Assembly: GCA_044344495.1 (NCBI GenBank)
Contig: JBIJCW010000013.1
Span: forward strand, 1-23,772
Direction of reading: 5' to 3'
From: CAZDUS01 sp044344495
GTDB lineage: Bacteria > Verrucomicrobiota > Kiritimatiellia > CAIKKV01 > CAITUY01
Length of the DNA stretch: 23,772 nt
This document shows positions 1 to 7,137 of the stretch, one piece after another; positions within the stretch are counted from its first letter, which is position 1, and each line of letters starts with the position of its first letter. The position numbers and the translations under genes are program-made. The notes below the pieces were generated by a model. That model was not told the origin of the DNA and did no database searches. It was given only the letters and a program-made list of their open reading frames with translations.

Positions 1-226
1 CACCTCGCAGACAGGCCGCCGATTATTCTTCAGGACAATGCAAGACCCTTGCTCAAGTAAGGTGTTTCTCACTCCACGGTCACACAGTCCCGCACCACAT
101 CGCGCTCTGGTGATGGTTACAGAATGACCATAAATGACAATGATTCTTACGAGACTATGTCGCGGTGGGTCATCCACCCATCAGAATATTTGCAATCAGG
201 GGGTTTTTCGACGGAATCTAATGTCT

Positions 227-244
227 ACGGCGTGTTGCCCAAAT
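227..244 (+). repeat. Left terminal inverted repeat of the IS1182-like element
   Basis: Eighteen bases that are the exact reverse complement of 1832-1849. It is the expected binding site for the element's own transposase. Confidence 0.88.
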
Positions 245-281
245 CCCTTCTTTCTAGCGGATAAGAGTAGCAAATAGCAGG

Positions 282-297
282 GTAGTTGGTAAACTAC
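282..297 (+). promoter_or_regulatory. Small hairpin just upstream of the transposase ribosome binding site
   Basis: GTAGTT (282-287) and AACTAC (292-297) form a 6-bp stem with a GGTA loop, ten bases before the Shine-Dalgarno sequence at 308-313. Several insertion sequences use leader hairpins to damp transposase translation from outside transcripts. That role is only an inference here, and a chance hairpin is possible. Confidence 0.3.
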
Positions 298-321
298 GGC
301 AACCTCCGGAGGAAGCCAGCT

Positions 322-1782
322 ATGATGGGAGTTAACGAGCCGCAGAAGGACCTGTTCAGTTATCACATAGACTTGGATAAACGGGTTCGTCTGGACCACC
401 CACTGCGGCAGATTGCCAGCGCCGTGGATTTTGCCTTTGTTCGAGAGAGTGTGGCCGGGAAGTATGGATACAACGGGAATGTGTCGGTAGATCCGGCCGT
501 CGTGATGAAGATGATGTTCTTGTTGTTCTATGACGATGTGGCCAGTGAACGGGAGTTGATGAGGATCATCCCGGAGCGTCTGGATTATCTATGGTTTTTG
601 GGGTACGGGTTGGATGATGAGGTTCCGAACCACAGCGTGTTGTCGAAGGCGCGGCGGCGCTGGGGGGCGGAAGTATTTGAGAGCCTGTTTGTGAAGATTG
701 TGCGTCAATGTGTTGAACGGGGACTGGTGAGTGGGCAGAAGATCCACATGGATGGCAGCTTAGTGACAGCTAACGCCTCGAAGAACTCGGTGGTGAAAGG
801 CTCAGAGGAGATGATTGAGCGGATACGTGAAGCGGTGCAAAGCCAGGTGCAGAAGTTGGACGAAGAACAGGAACTGGCCCGCGGGCGCAAGTATCATGCG
901 ACCGTGAATGACAAGGCCATGAGTCTGACCGATCCGGATGCGGCCCTTGTGCGCAAGGACGGAGAGAGTCGGCCGCGCTACAAGAGCCATCGGGTGGTCG
1001 ACGATGCCGAAGGCGTCATCACGGCGGTCATTAGCACCCCGGGTTCAGTGAAGGAGAACGGGCAGTTGATGTCGTTGGTGGAGCAACACGAACACAACAC
1101 GGGAGAGACGGTCACCACAGTCGTGGCCGACCGGCAATACGGGACGGCGGAAAACTTCCGGGCCTGTCAGGAACGCGGCCTTCGCACTCACATGGGGGAC
1201 ATGTTGGAGGCTCAGAAAGACAACTCCAGTCGACAGGGAATTTACCCCGAATCGGCTTTTCTCTATGACGAGCGCGAGGACGCCTATCGGTGCCCTGCAG
1301 GCCAGTGGTTGCGCCGCCGGAACCATCGCGTCTCCAAGCAGGCGGGCGAATACGCCGCCAGTTGCAGGACTTGTGAAGCCTGCGCGTTGCGAGCCAACTG
1401 CACCCGGGCGACCACAGGGGGCCGTTCCTTGAAGCGCCATGACGGCCATGAAATGATCGTGCGAGGCCGGGAACAGTCTCGGAGTCTGGAGGCTCGTCGC
1501 GATCGTCGGCGAAGAAAATGGATCATGGAGGGTAGTTTTGCGGACGCTGCCAACAACCATGGTTTCAAACGTGCCCGGTGGCGTCGGTTATGGAGGCAGC
1601 AGATTCAAGATTGGATGATTGCCGCCGTGCAAAACGTCCGGATTTTGATCAGGAACGCCTTCGCCCCGAAAATCAAAGCCGGCGCGGCCTTCGCGCGCGC
1701 CACAATGGCATCTGTCGATGCCATCGGCGCTGTCTTGACGCCAAATGCTCCGTATGAATTCGCGCCTATGCCCCTTTTCTGA
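322..1782 (+). CDS. IS1182-family transposase (DDE type)
   Basis: Cuts and moves the surrounding insertion sequence. The 486-residue protein has the N-terminal DUF772-like helical domain of IS1182/IS5-group transposases (about residues 15-115, ending PNHSVLSKARRRWG). The RNase-H-like catalytic core follows. The likely DDE triad is D144 (IHMDGS), D270 (VVADRQYG) and E403 (MEGSFADAANNHG). A cysteine cluster (C324, C348, C351, C354, C360) sits inside the core, as is usual for this family. I chose ATG 322 because GGAGGA at 308-313 lies 8 bases upstream; an in-frame TTG at 286 has no such signal and falls inside a hairpin. The length matches full-size relatives, and no frameshift or stop interrupts it. 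Confidence 0.92.
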   Translation: MMGVNEPQKDLFSYHIDLDKRVRLDHPLRQIASAVDFAFVRESVAGKYGYNGNVSVDPAVVMKMMFLLFYDDVASERELMRIIPERLDYLWFLGYGLDDEVPNHSVLSKARRRWGAEVFESLFVKIVRQCVERGLVSGQKIHMDGSLVTANASKNSVVKGSEEMIERIREAVQSQVQKLDEEQELARGRKYHATVNDKAMSLTDPDAALVRKDGESRPRYKSHRVVDDAEGVITAVISTPGSVKENGQLMSLVEQHEHNTGETVTTVVADRQYGTAENFRACQERGLRTHMGDMLEAQKDNSSRQGIYPESAFLYDEREDAYRCPAGQWLRRRNHRVSKQAGEYAASCRTCEACALRANCTRATTGGRSLKRHDGHEMIVRGREQSRSLEARRDRRRRKWIMEGSFADAANNHGFKRARWRRLWRQQIQDWMIAAVQNVRILIRNAFAPKIKAGAAFARATMASVDAIGAVLTPNAPYEFAPMPLF

Positions 1783-1831
1783 CTGATGAAAATTTGTCGT
1801 CAGATGGTTGGCTATTCATTGACTCCCTGGC

Positions 1832-1849
1832 ATTTGGGCAACACGCCGT
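1832..1849 (-). repeat. Right terminal inverted repeat of the IS1182-like element
   Basis: Exact reverse complement of 227-244. It begins 50 bp after the transposase stop codon. Confidence 0.88.
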
Positions 1850-1891
1850 TCACTTTTCACATTGCTTAACTCAACATGGTCACACCAGCCT

Positions 1892-4213
1892 TCACTGCAC
1901 TTCCATCACCCGTTCAAACACACCGACTACTGAAAGACCTTCTCCTCCTGACAACACAATGTCTTCATGCTGGGCATTGATGGATGACAAAACTATCGCC
2001 TTGGCCTCCCCAATGCTGTCAGTCCCGCGAACTCTTGCGCTACGATATCGCTTAATCAACGCGAGGGATGCATCCCCGGCAAACCCATCGATGTGGCACA
2101 ACACAATCTTGCTGTTTCGACTTCCTCCTGGATCCTTCTTGAAAAGACAAAGAGCCCCATCCCTGATGTCGGGCTCCATGGAATCGCCCTCGGCGCGAAC
2201 CAAGAACCGATCTTTGGGAAATGGACCGCCCGCGACACGGACCCAGGTGCATGAGGAACCGACCGTAAAGTTTCCAGATAGATCTTTGTAGCTGGCGTCG
2301 GCCGCCGTACGGAGATCGAGAAGCGGCAGGGCGTTCTTGTATTCAATCAGTTCATCCGCCTCTTTACGTATCCTTGCCTCGAAATAGCGCCGGGTCTCCT
2401 CGTCGGTAAAATGGACGTAGCAGCCTTTTTGCCCCCGGGTCATCAGTGTGCGATAGGTGTTCTTGATGATCGCATCAATACGTTTTGCCGCAGTCGCTGG
2501 GTGCTTTTTGACCAACCCCTTCCAGCCGCTGATGGAACGGTCGGTGCTGGCGCGTTTGGAGGGATCGGTAATGACCTTGCCATTGCGCACCACTAGGTCG
2601 GGACCAATGATGACCCCCACATAGTCTAACTCAAGCCCTTGGCAGGTATGAACACACCCAACCTGATCCACAGAATCAGGCTTGATGATCCAGGCCTGAC
2701 CATCTTCACTTAGATTCCATGTCGCCTTGTAGGTCCCAAGCTTGATGTCGGGGAGTGCCGCATTCTTCTTACTCACCCACTTCCAACAATACCCGGCCAC
2801 CATGCGCGCCTTGTTGCGGGCTTTGTTCTTCTCGCGAATCAGGGCATGCAATTCGGCTGGCGAATCCATGATCCTGAAATCGTAGTCCAACGTGTCTAGC
2901 GTATCGTTGGCCGTCTCCCTGATTTGCAGGGAATCGTCCAGCCAGGCAAGATACCCATTGGAGCCGTTGCATCGGAATTGGGATGCCAGCTCAAGTTCCG
3001 TAACCTGTGCCCCCTGCTCTTTCGCCCAGCGCCGGATCTCTTCCTTGTCGCCAATGTCCTTGAGGGTGACTTTCTGGTCCTCGTCGACAAAGAAGACGCT
3101 GCATTTGCTGGAGCGGACAATCTCCATGACCTGATTTTCACCCAGATGACTAAACATCCCTGATTTTTCGTTGAGCCGGTGGGCTTCATCCACAATCAGG
3201 CAGTCAATACTGTCGGCGTCCACGGCGTGATACCCGCCCGCCCCCCTGAATAGATTCGTGATGTGGGATTTCCGGAGGGAACCCGTCAGCTTTGCCTGAT
3301 ACACCTCGCGCGGGGCGGAGTTCCGGGTGACGTACTGCGCCACGAGCTGACGACCTGTCAGTGCCACCAGCAAACTGATGGCCACCACGGACTTCCCTGT
3401 GCCCGGCCCGCCTTCAACAATCAGAACCTGCTTCTTGCCATTTGAAGCCTTGTCCATCAGGGAAAGCGCCATTTCATAGACGACTTTTTGGTCGTCAATC
3501 ATGACGAATTCCTCATTCCCTTTGAGCATAGAGGCCAGTTGGTCAGCCAGCGCCTTTGAGGGTTTAATTTTGCCCTGGTCAATGCGGTACATCAGCCGGT
3601 TCTTGTCCCCATATTTGACATGGGTTTTGATGAACTGGCGCAGCTTCTCGGCATCGGGCTTGAGGAACAGGGGCGCCTTCTTGATGTAGTCGGCATAGAA
3701 CTCATTGGCGATGACACTGTCGGGGACATAGTTGTGCAGGTACGCGCAGGGGTAAAGCTGGATGGGCTCGTCCTGGACCGTCTGGTTGAAGTCCTCGAGG
3801 ATCCGCTTGTAGGACCAGGCTTGGTAGGACGGGTGTGGCGTCTCGCTTTCACCCTGCTTGAGCCGGGTGGTGACAATCGCATCCTTGGTGGTCAGGCTGG
3901 CATGGGTCCATTGCTTGAGCTCGACCAGTACAGCGCTTTCCTGTTGCCTGCCGTCCAGACCCGTCAGGATGAAATCGATGCGCTTGGAGGTTGCCGGGAT
4001 GTGGTATTCGATGCTGACACCGGCGTCGTGTGGAATTTCACCGTCGTTCAGCACGCGCTCCATGTACTGCAGGGAGTTGGACCAAGACTCGATCTCCTGC
4101 CGGCTGGTGCTATGCCCCGTTACCGTCTGAAAGGCGGTGAGGATGATATTGCTGATGTTGTTGGAATCCACATCGTCATGGAACTTCGCTTTGGTGGCGG
4201 AGTAGACGATCAT
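1892..4213 (-). CDS. PD-(D/E)XK nuclease / DUF2075 SF1 helicase / S24 peptidase fusion, candidate defence protein
   Basis: A 773-residue, probably cytoplasmic protein with three recognisable parts. Residues 65-105 look like a PD-(D/E)XK nuclease core: E69, D80 in RIDFILTG and E98-x-K100 in VLVELKQW. Residues 235-620 are a DUF2075 (Schlafen group 3 type) superfamily 1 helicase: Walker A GGPGTGKS (268-275), DEAH (342-345), VDEDQ (376-380), SQFR (411-414), motif V at 521-535 and motif VI NTYRTLMTRG (585-594). Residues 655-773 resemble the S24/LexA peptidase: EGDSMEPDI with S678, and a candidate Lys partner K721. The start overlaps the stop of the upstream mazG-like gene as ATGA, so the two are translationally coupled. 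Related DUF2075 proteins occur in phage-defence contexts; the biological role here is inferred. Codon use is less GC-rich than in genes beyond 4.9 kb, which suggests horizontal acquisition. Confidence 0.85.
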   Translation of the reverse strand: MIVYSATKAKFHDDVDSNNISNIILTAFQTVTGHSTSRQEIESWSNSLQYMERVLNDGEIPHDAGVSIEYHIPATSKRIDFILTGLDGRQQESAVLVELKQWTHASLTTKDAIVTTRLKQGESETPHPSYQAWSYKRILEDFNQTVQDEPIQLYPCAYLHNYVPDSVIANEFYADYIKKAPLFLKPDAEKLRQFIKTHVKYGDKNRLMYRIDQGKIKPSKALADQLASMLKGNEEFVMIDDQKVVYEMALSLMDKASNGKKQVLIVEGGPGTGKSVVAISLLVALTGRQLVAQYVTRNSAPREVYQAKLTGSLRKSHITNLFRGAGGYHAVDADSIDCLIVDEAHRLNEKSGMFSHLGENQVMEIVRSSKCSVFFVDEDQKVTLKDIGDKEEIRRWAKEQGAQVTELELASQFRCNGSNGYLAWLDDSLQIRETANDTLDTLDYDFRIMDSPAELHALIREKNKARNKARMVAGYCWKWVSKKNAALPDIKLGTYKATWNLSEDGQAWIIKPDSVDQVGCVHTCQGLELDYVGVIIGPDLVVRNGKVITDPSKRASTDRSISGWKGLVKKHPATAAKRIDAIIKNTYRTLMTRGQKGCYVHFTDEETRRYFEARIRKEADELIEYKNALPLLDLRTAADASYKDLSGNFTVGSSCTWVRVAGGPFPKDRFLVRAEGDSMEPDIRDGALCLFKKDPGGSRNSKIVLCHIDGFAGDASLALIKRYRSARVRGTDSIGEAKAIVLSSINAQHEDIVLSGGEGLSVVGVFERVMEVQ

Positions 4214-4572
4214 TGATGCAACTCATCGTATTTCTTGGCCGACCCCTTGGATTTGGCCACTGGATACTTCAGGGCGTTAGCGGCGAGTTTCTGCCGGATG
4301 GCCTCCTCAACCGGAACCTCCAGACCGTCCGCCAGCAGGAGTGTGAAGATCAGAACATCCGCCAGTTCCTCGACCACCTTCTTCCGTTTCGCGGGGTCAG
4401 CCAGGTCGGCGGTGATTTCGGCGTTGGATTTCCAGAGGAAGCGTTCCTGCAGCTCGGCAGACTCGATGGCGATGGCGGCGGCAAGGTCTTTTGGGGTATG
4501 GAACTGCTTCCAATCGCGTTCGTCGCGAAACTTCACGATGTCGCGAATCAGGTCATCCAAGGCACGTCTCAT
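4210..4572 (-). CDS. MazG-like nucleotide pyrophosphohydrolase
   Basis: A 120-residue, all-alpha NTP pyrophosphohydrolase of the MazG/DCTPP1 group, expected to split (d)NTPs into (d)NMP and pyrophosphate. The metal-binding signature is visible as ExxE at E37/E40 (IESAELQE) and ExxD at E69/D72 (VEELADVLIF). ATG 4572 is preferred because GGGAG lies 4 bases upstream; a TTG at 4611 would add 13 residues without a ribosome site. Its stop overlaps the start of the helicase-nuclease-peptidase gene by ATGA, making it the first gene of a two-gene operon. Housekeeping MazG is longer and has two domains; this short stand-alone type is common beside defence genes. It might remove nucleotides during infection or clean up damaged dNTPs. 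The enzyme class is secure, the substrate is not. Confidence 0.88.
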   Translation of the reverse strand: MRRALDDLIRDIVKFRDERDWKQFHTPKDLAAAIAIESAELQERFLWKSNAEITADLADPAKRKKVVEELADVLIFTLLLADGLEVPVEEAIRQKLAANALKYPVAKSKGSAKKYDELHQ

Positions 4573-4654
4573 TCGGCTCCCGGTAAGCACCGTTACAAAT
4601 GCAAGAAGCAACGCTCAGTAAACAGCAAGCTGGATGTAATCACTTCGCCCAAGC

Positions 4655-4670
4655 AATTACTAGCGTAATT
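4655..4670. promoter_or_regulatory. Palindrome upstream of the mazG-helicase operon, possible operator
   Basis: AATTAC (4655-4660) and GTAATT (4665-4670) are perfect inverted arms around TAGC, 83 bp upstream of the mazG-like start codon. GTAAT appears once more at 4636-4640. An AT-rich dyad at this distance could bind a repressor of the operon. No DNA-binding domain is recognisable in the two proteins, so the regulator, if any, is unknown. Confidence 0.3.
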
Positions 4671-4735
4671 AGCAACACCTTAAAGCGCGGACAACATCGA
4701 CAGCCTCTGGTGAGGCATTACGGCGGGTACGCAGG

Positions 4736-4792
4736 GTAGCGGAATCCGTTAGGATTCCGAGGGGCGGGCGGCATTCTCACGAATGCCGCTAC
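4736..4792. repeat. REPIN-like inverted pair of REP hairpins
   Basis: Two 24-base palindromic units face each other across a 9-base spacer. One is at 4736-4759 on the plus strand and the other at 4769-4792 on the minus strand. Both begin GTAGCGG and end CCG, with 19 of 24 identical positions. Four of the five differences are paired: positions 8/21 are A-T in one and C-G in the other, and positions 11/18 are C-G in one and T-A in the other. The fifth lies in the loop. Compensatory changes show that the fold is conserved. This is the organisation of REP doublets mobilised by RAYT (Y1-type) transposases in other bacteria; no such transposase is in the window. Confidence 0.72.
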
Positions 4793-4964
4793 GGGGGAAA
4801 AGGTGGCATCCGGGACATCGAATGCCGCCAAAGGCCAAAACCTCGTATCGCAACGCAAGTGCTAACCACACCCGTCAAATTGCCGCGTTGATCCCATGCC
4901 CGCTTTATGGTTCGATACAACCGTCGGATAGAGATCGCGACAATCCCTTGCTGGAGGTTTATTC

Positions 4965-6113
4965 ATGGCTCGCAAACCTAAAACACGCTGCATCGGCATC
5001 CTGACCGCAGGCGGCGATTGCCCCGGACTCAACGCCGCCATCCGCGGCGTCGCCAAGGCCGCCCTCCACCACGGCATCAAGGTCATCGGTATCCTCGACG
5101 GATTCCGCGGCCTCGTGGAGAATCGCACCATCCCCCTCGAGGACCAGCACGTCAGCGGCATCCTCACCATGGGCGGAACCCTTCTCGGAACCAGCCGCGA
5201 CAAACCCCATAAAATGACCATGGGCGCCAAGGTGATGGATATGACGGATGTGGCCATCGCCAACGCACGCCGTCTGCAAATCGACTGCCTCGTCTGCCTC
5301 GGTGGCAATGGCACCCAGAAAAACGCCCTCCACCTCCACCGGAGCGGCGGCATCAACGTCCTCACCCTCCCCAAAACCATCGATAACGACGTCGCCCTGA
5401 CGGATACCTCCTTCGGATTCGACACCGCCATGGGCATCGCCACGGAAGCCATCGACCGCCTTCACACCACCGCGACAAGTCATCACCGGATCATTGTCGT
5501 TGAACTCATGGGACACTCCGCGGGCTGGCTCGCCCTTGGCGCCGGAATCGCAGGCGGCGCCGACGCCATCCTCATTCCCGAAATCCCGTACGACCTGGCC
5601 GCCGTGGCCGAACATCTGCGCGACCGGCGCCAGCACGGCAAACGTTTCTCCATCGTCGCTGTGGCCGAAGGCGCTGTTTCACGCGAGGCAGCCGCCATAC
5701 AGGAACAGGACTCCAAGAACGGCAAAAAAAGGAAACAGGCCAGTATCGAAACTCCGACTTCACAGGACCACAACGCCATCCACCTCGTCCAGGAACCCAT
5801 GGCTAGTCGACTGACCCGCCAGATACAGCAACTCACCGGCCTGGAAGCACGGGTCACCTCGCTGGGACATGTCCAACGGGGAGGAACCCCTTCGGCGGCG
5901 GATCGCCTGCTCTGCACACGCCTCGGCACCAAGGCCGGTCAGTTACTCGCCGCAGGCACCTATAACGTCATGGTCGCAGTCCGCGGGGAGCACTGCATCC
6001 CCGTCCCCCTCGCCAAGGTGGCGGGCATCACCAAAACCATCCCCCTGTCGCACCCATGGATTGAAACCGCCAGACTCGTCGGCACCTGCCTCGGCGATGG
6101 TCACACCCTGTAA
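4965..6113 (+). CDS. 6-phosphofructokinase, probably ATP-dependent
   Basis: Phosphorylates fructose 6-phosphate to the 1,6-bisphosphate in glycolysis. The 382-residue protein carries the phosphofructokinase motifs in order: GGDCPGLNAAIR (16-27), GGNGTQ (113-118), PKTIDND (136-142, with the catalytic TIDND), MGHSAGW (182-188) and GHVQRGGTPSAADR near the C-terminus. Gly at the second variable position of GGNG argues for ATP, whereas pyrophosphate enzymes usually have Asp there. Lys in PKTIDND is common to pyrophosphate enzymes but also occurs in PPi-PFK-like ATP enzymes such as those of trypanosomes. So ATP is favoured but not proven. ATG 4965 follows GGAGG (4953-4957) by 7 bases. It stands alone, convergent with the DUF4434 gene, and its GC-rich codon use matches the rest of the chromosome. 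Confidence 0.93.
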   Translation: MARKPKTRCIGILTAGGDCPGLNAAIRGVAKAALHHGIKVIGILDGFRGLVENRTIPLEDQHVSGILTMGGTLLGTSRDKPHKMTMGAKVMDMTDVAIANARRLQIDCLVCLGGNGTQKNALHLHRSGGINVLTLPKTIDNDVALTDTSFGFDTAMGIATEAIDRLHTTATSHHRIIVVELMGHSAGWLALGAGIAGGADAILIPEIPYDLAAVAEHLRDRRQHGKRFSIVAVAEGAVSREAAAIQEQDSKNGKKRKQASIETPTSQDHNAIHLVQEPMASRLTRQIQQLTGLEARVTSLGHVQRGGTPSAADRLLCTRLGTKAGQLLAAGTYNVMVAVRGEHCIPVPLAKVAGITKTIPLSHPWIETARLVGTCLGDGHTL

Positions 6114-6140
6114 CCCACCCGTGCCTCTCGCCGCGCACCC

Positions 6141-7130
6141 TCACGGCGCCAATAGGACCTGGTATACCGCCGCGCCATCCGACCCGAGATCCGGGTCAAC
6201 ATAGTCGAGGAAGGAAAACAGCAGGATCCGGTCAAAATGCTCGCGTGCCAGTTTCAACTGCGCCTGCAGTTGACCCGCCGCCGCTGGCTCCGCCGCAAAC
6301 ACGCCATTGGTCGTTGCCACGCGCCGGAACGCCTCCACCACACACCCGACCGACGGCGATTGGGTATTCCCCCACTCCGCTCGAATCGCCTTGTAGTAAT
6401 CAGGCAGATACCGGAACGGAGGATCCGCCTCCCCACACCCATCCTGTATCAACACCTCATCCACCCCGGTTTCCGCAACAAGCCCGCGCAAGGTCCGTGC
6501 ATAGACGTCAGGCGATGTGCGACCCCTGAAGAACGCGCTAACCGCCACCGGCCGGCTCGAATCTGCCCGCTTCAGCGCCCGCACCATGTCGTGCAGATAG
6601 GTCCGCATCAACTTGCCACGCCCATCCACCCGCCAACTCTTGTCGTCAATTTCATCCGGCAGATAGTACCCCTTCCACGCCGCCTGCCCCCCAAAGGCCT
6701 TCAACAAGGCTTTTTGAACCGACAGATTGCGTCCCTGTCGTATCAGAAAGTAGTCCCTCAAGGTCGTCTCGCGTCCCGTGATCTCCGTCCAGTAATCCGG
6801 ATCATGACGCAACCCCAGATAGACATCCATCCCCACCCCTTCCAGTCCGGCAAACATCCGCTCAAGAACCGGATACGATTCCGCGGCATCCGTCCCTTTG
6901 GCGAAGTAGGTCACCTGGTCATCCGCCACCCATTGAACCATCACACGGGTGATGCCAGCCTTGGCCATCTGCTCAAAGTCTTGCCGCCATTGCTCAACGG
7001 TCTTCCCGGCACATCCCCGGTTCAACTGAACAAACGTCCCCATGGACCCCGCCGCCATGGCGCTCGACGAGAGGACCATGATCGCCCCCGCCACTGCCTT
7101 CCAGATTCTCAAGTATGGATGTTTTTTCAC
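6141..7130 (-). CDS. DUF4434 secreted protein, third gene of the nfr-like operon
   Basis: A 329-residue exported protein with an N-terminal signal peptide (KKHPYLRIWKAVAGAIMVLSSSAMA). The remainder fits the DUF4434 family, a predicted TIM barrel related to glycoside hydrolases. Recognisable strands include TRVMVQWV, MDVYLGL and PVAVSAF, and the acidic YYLPDEID segment could hold a catalytic Glu. It starts within a few bases of the nfrA-like stop. GTG 7130 is preferred because GAGG lies 5 bases upstream and overlaps that stop; GTG 7136 is an alternative. Position in the operon suggests that it trims, remodels or binds the exported polysaccharide in the periplasm. E. coli has a third gene (ybcH) beside nfrAB; whether it is homologous should be tested. 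Hydrolase activity is inferred only. Confidence 0.75.
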   Translation of the reverse strand: MKKHPYLRIWKAVAGAIMVLSSSAMAAGSMGTFVQLNRGCAGKTVEQWRQDFEQMAKAGITRVMVQWVADDQVTYFAKGTDAAESYPVLERMFAGLEGVGMDVYLGLRHDPDYWTEITGRETTLRDYFLIRQGRNLSVQKALLKAFGGQAAWKGYYLPDEIDDKSWRVDGRGKLMRTYLHDMVRALKRADSSRPVAVSAFFRGRTSPDVYARTLRGLVAETGVDEVLIQDGCGEADPPFRYLPDYYKAIRAEWGNTQSPSVGCVVEAFRRVATTNGVFAAEPAAAGQLQAQLKLAREHFDRILLFSFLDYVDPDLGSDGAAVYQVLLAP

Positions 7131-7137
7131 GCGCACC

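Larger units (their letters stand above)
227..1849 (+). mobile_element. IS1182-family insertion sequence, apparently complete
   Basis: A 1623-bp element bounded by perfect 18-bp terminal inverted repeats (227-244 and 1832-1849; left end reads ACGGCGTGTTGCCCAAAT) around one intact transposase gene. The pairing stops just inside and just outside these 18 bases. No convincing target-site duplication is visible in the immediate flanks (left ...AATGTCT, right TCACTTT...). The insertion lies about 40 bp beyond the stop codon of the helicase-nuclease gene and points towards it. Intact repeats and an open reading frame suggest that it is recent and possibly active. The family assignment rests on the transposase. 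Confidence 0.88.
4573..4964. other. 392-bp intergenic region between the mazG operon and the phosphofructokinase gene
   Basis: No coding region could be supported. It holds a palindrome at 4655-4670, a REPIN-like double hairpin at 4736-4792, a possible decayed third hairpin (4802-4809 pairing with 4822-4829, one G-T), and the phosphofructokinase ribosome site GGAGG at 4953-4957. The mazG operon and pfk diverge from this region, so both promoters should lie here, but I see no sharp -35/-10 pair. The change in base composition between the accessory region and the GC-rich chromosome falls in this interval. Confidence 0.6.

Noticed and set aside
1..226. Search for a gene fragment or second IS end left of the insertion sequence
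   Set aside because: No frame, repeat or RNA fold strong enough to support a feature was found; it appears to be plain flanking DNA cut by the window edge.
286..321. Upstream TTG start for the transposase
   Set aside because: The TTG lies within a hairpin and has no Shine-Dalgarno sequence; ATG 322 has GGAGGA at good spacing.
4740..4789. The two hairpins upstream of pfk as a bidirectional terminator or attenuator
   Set aside because: No T-runs follow, and the homology plus inverted arrangement is better explained as a REP doublet.
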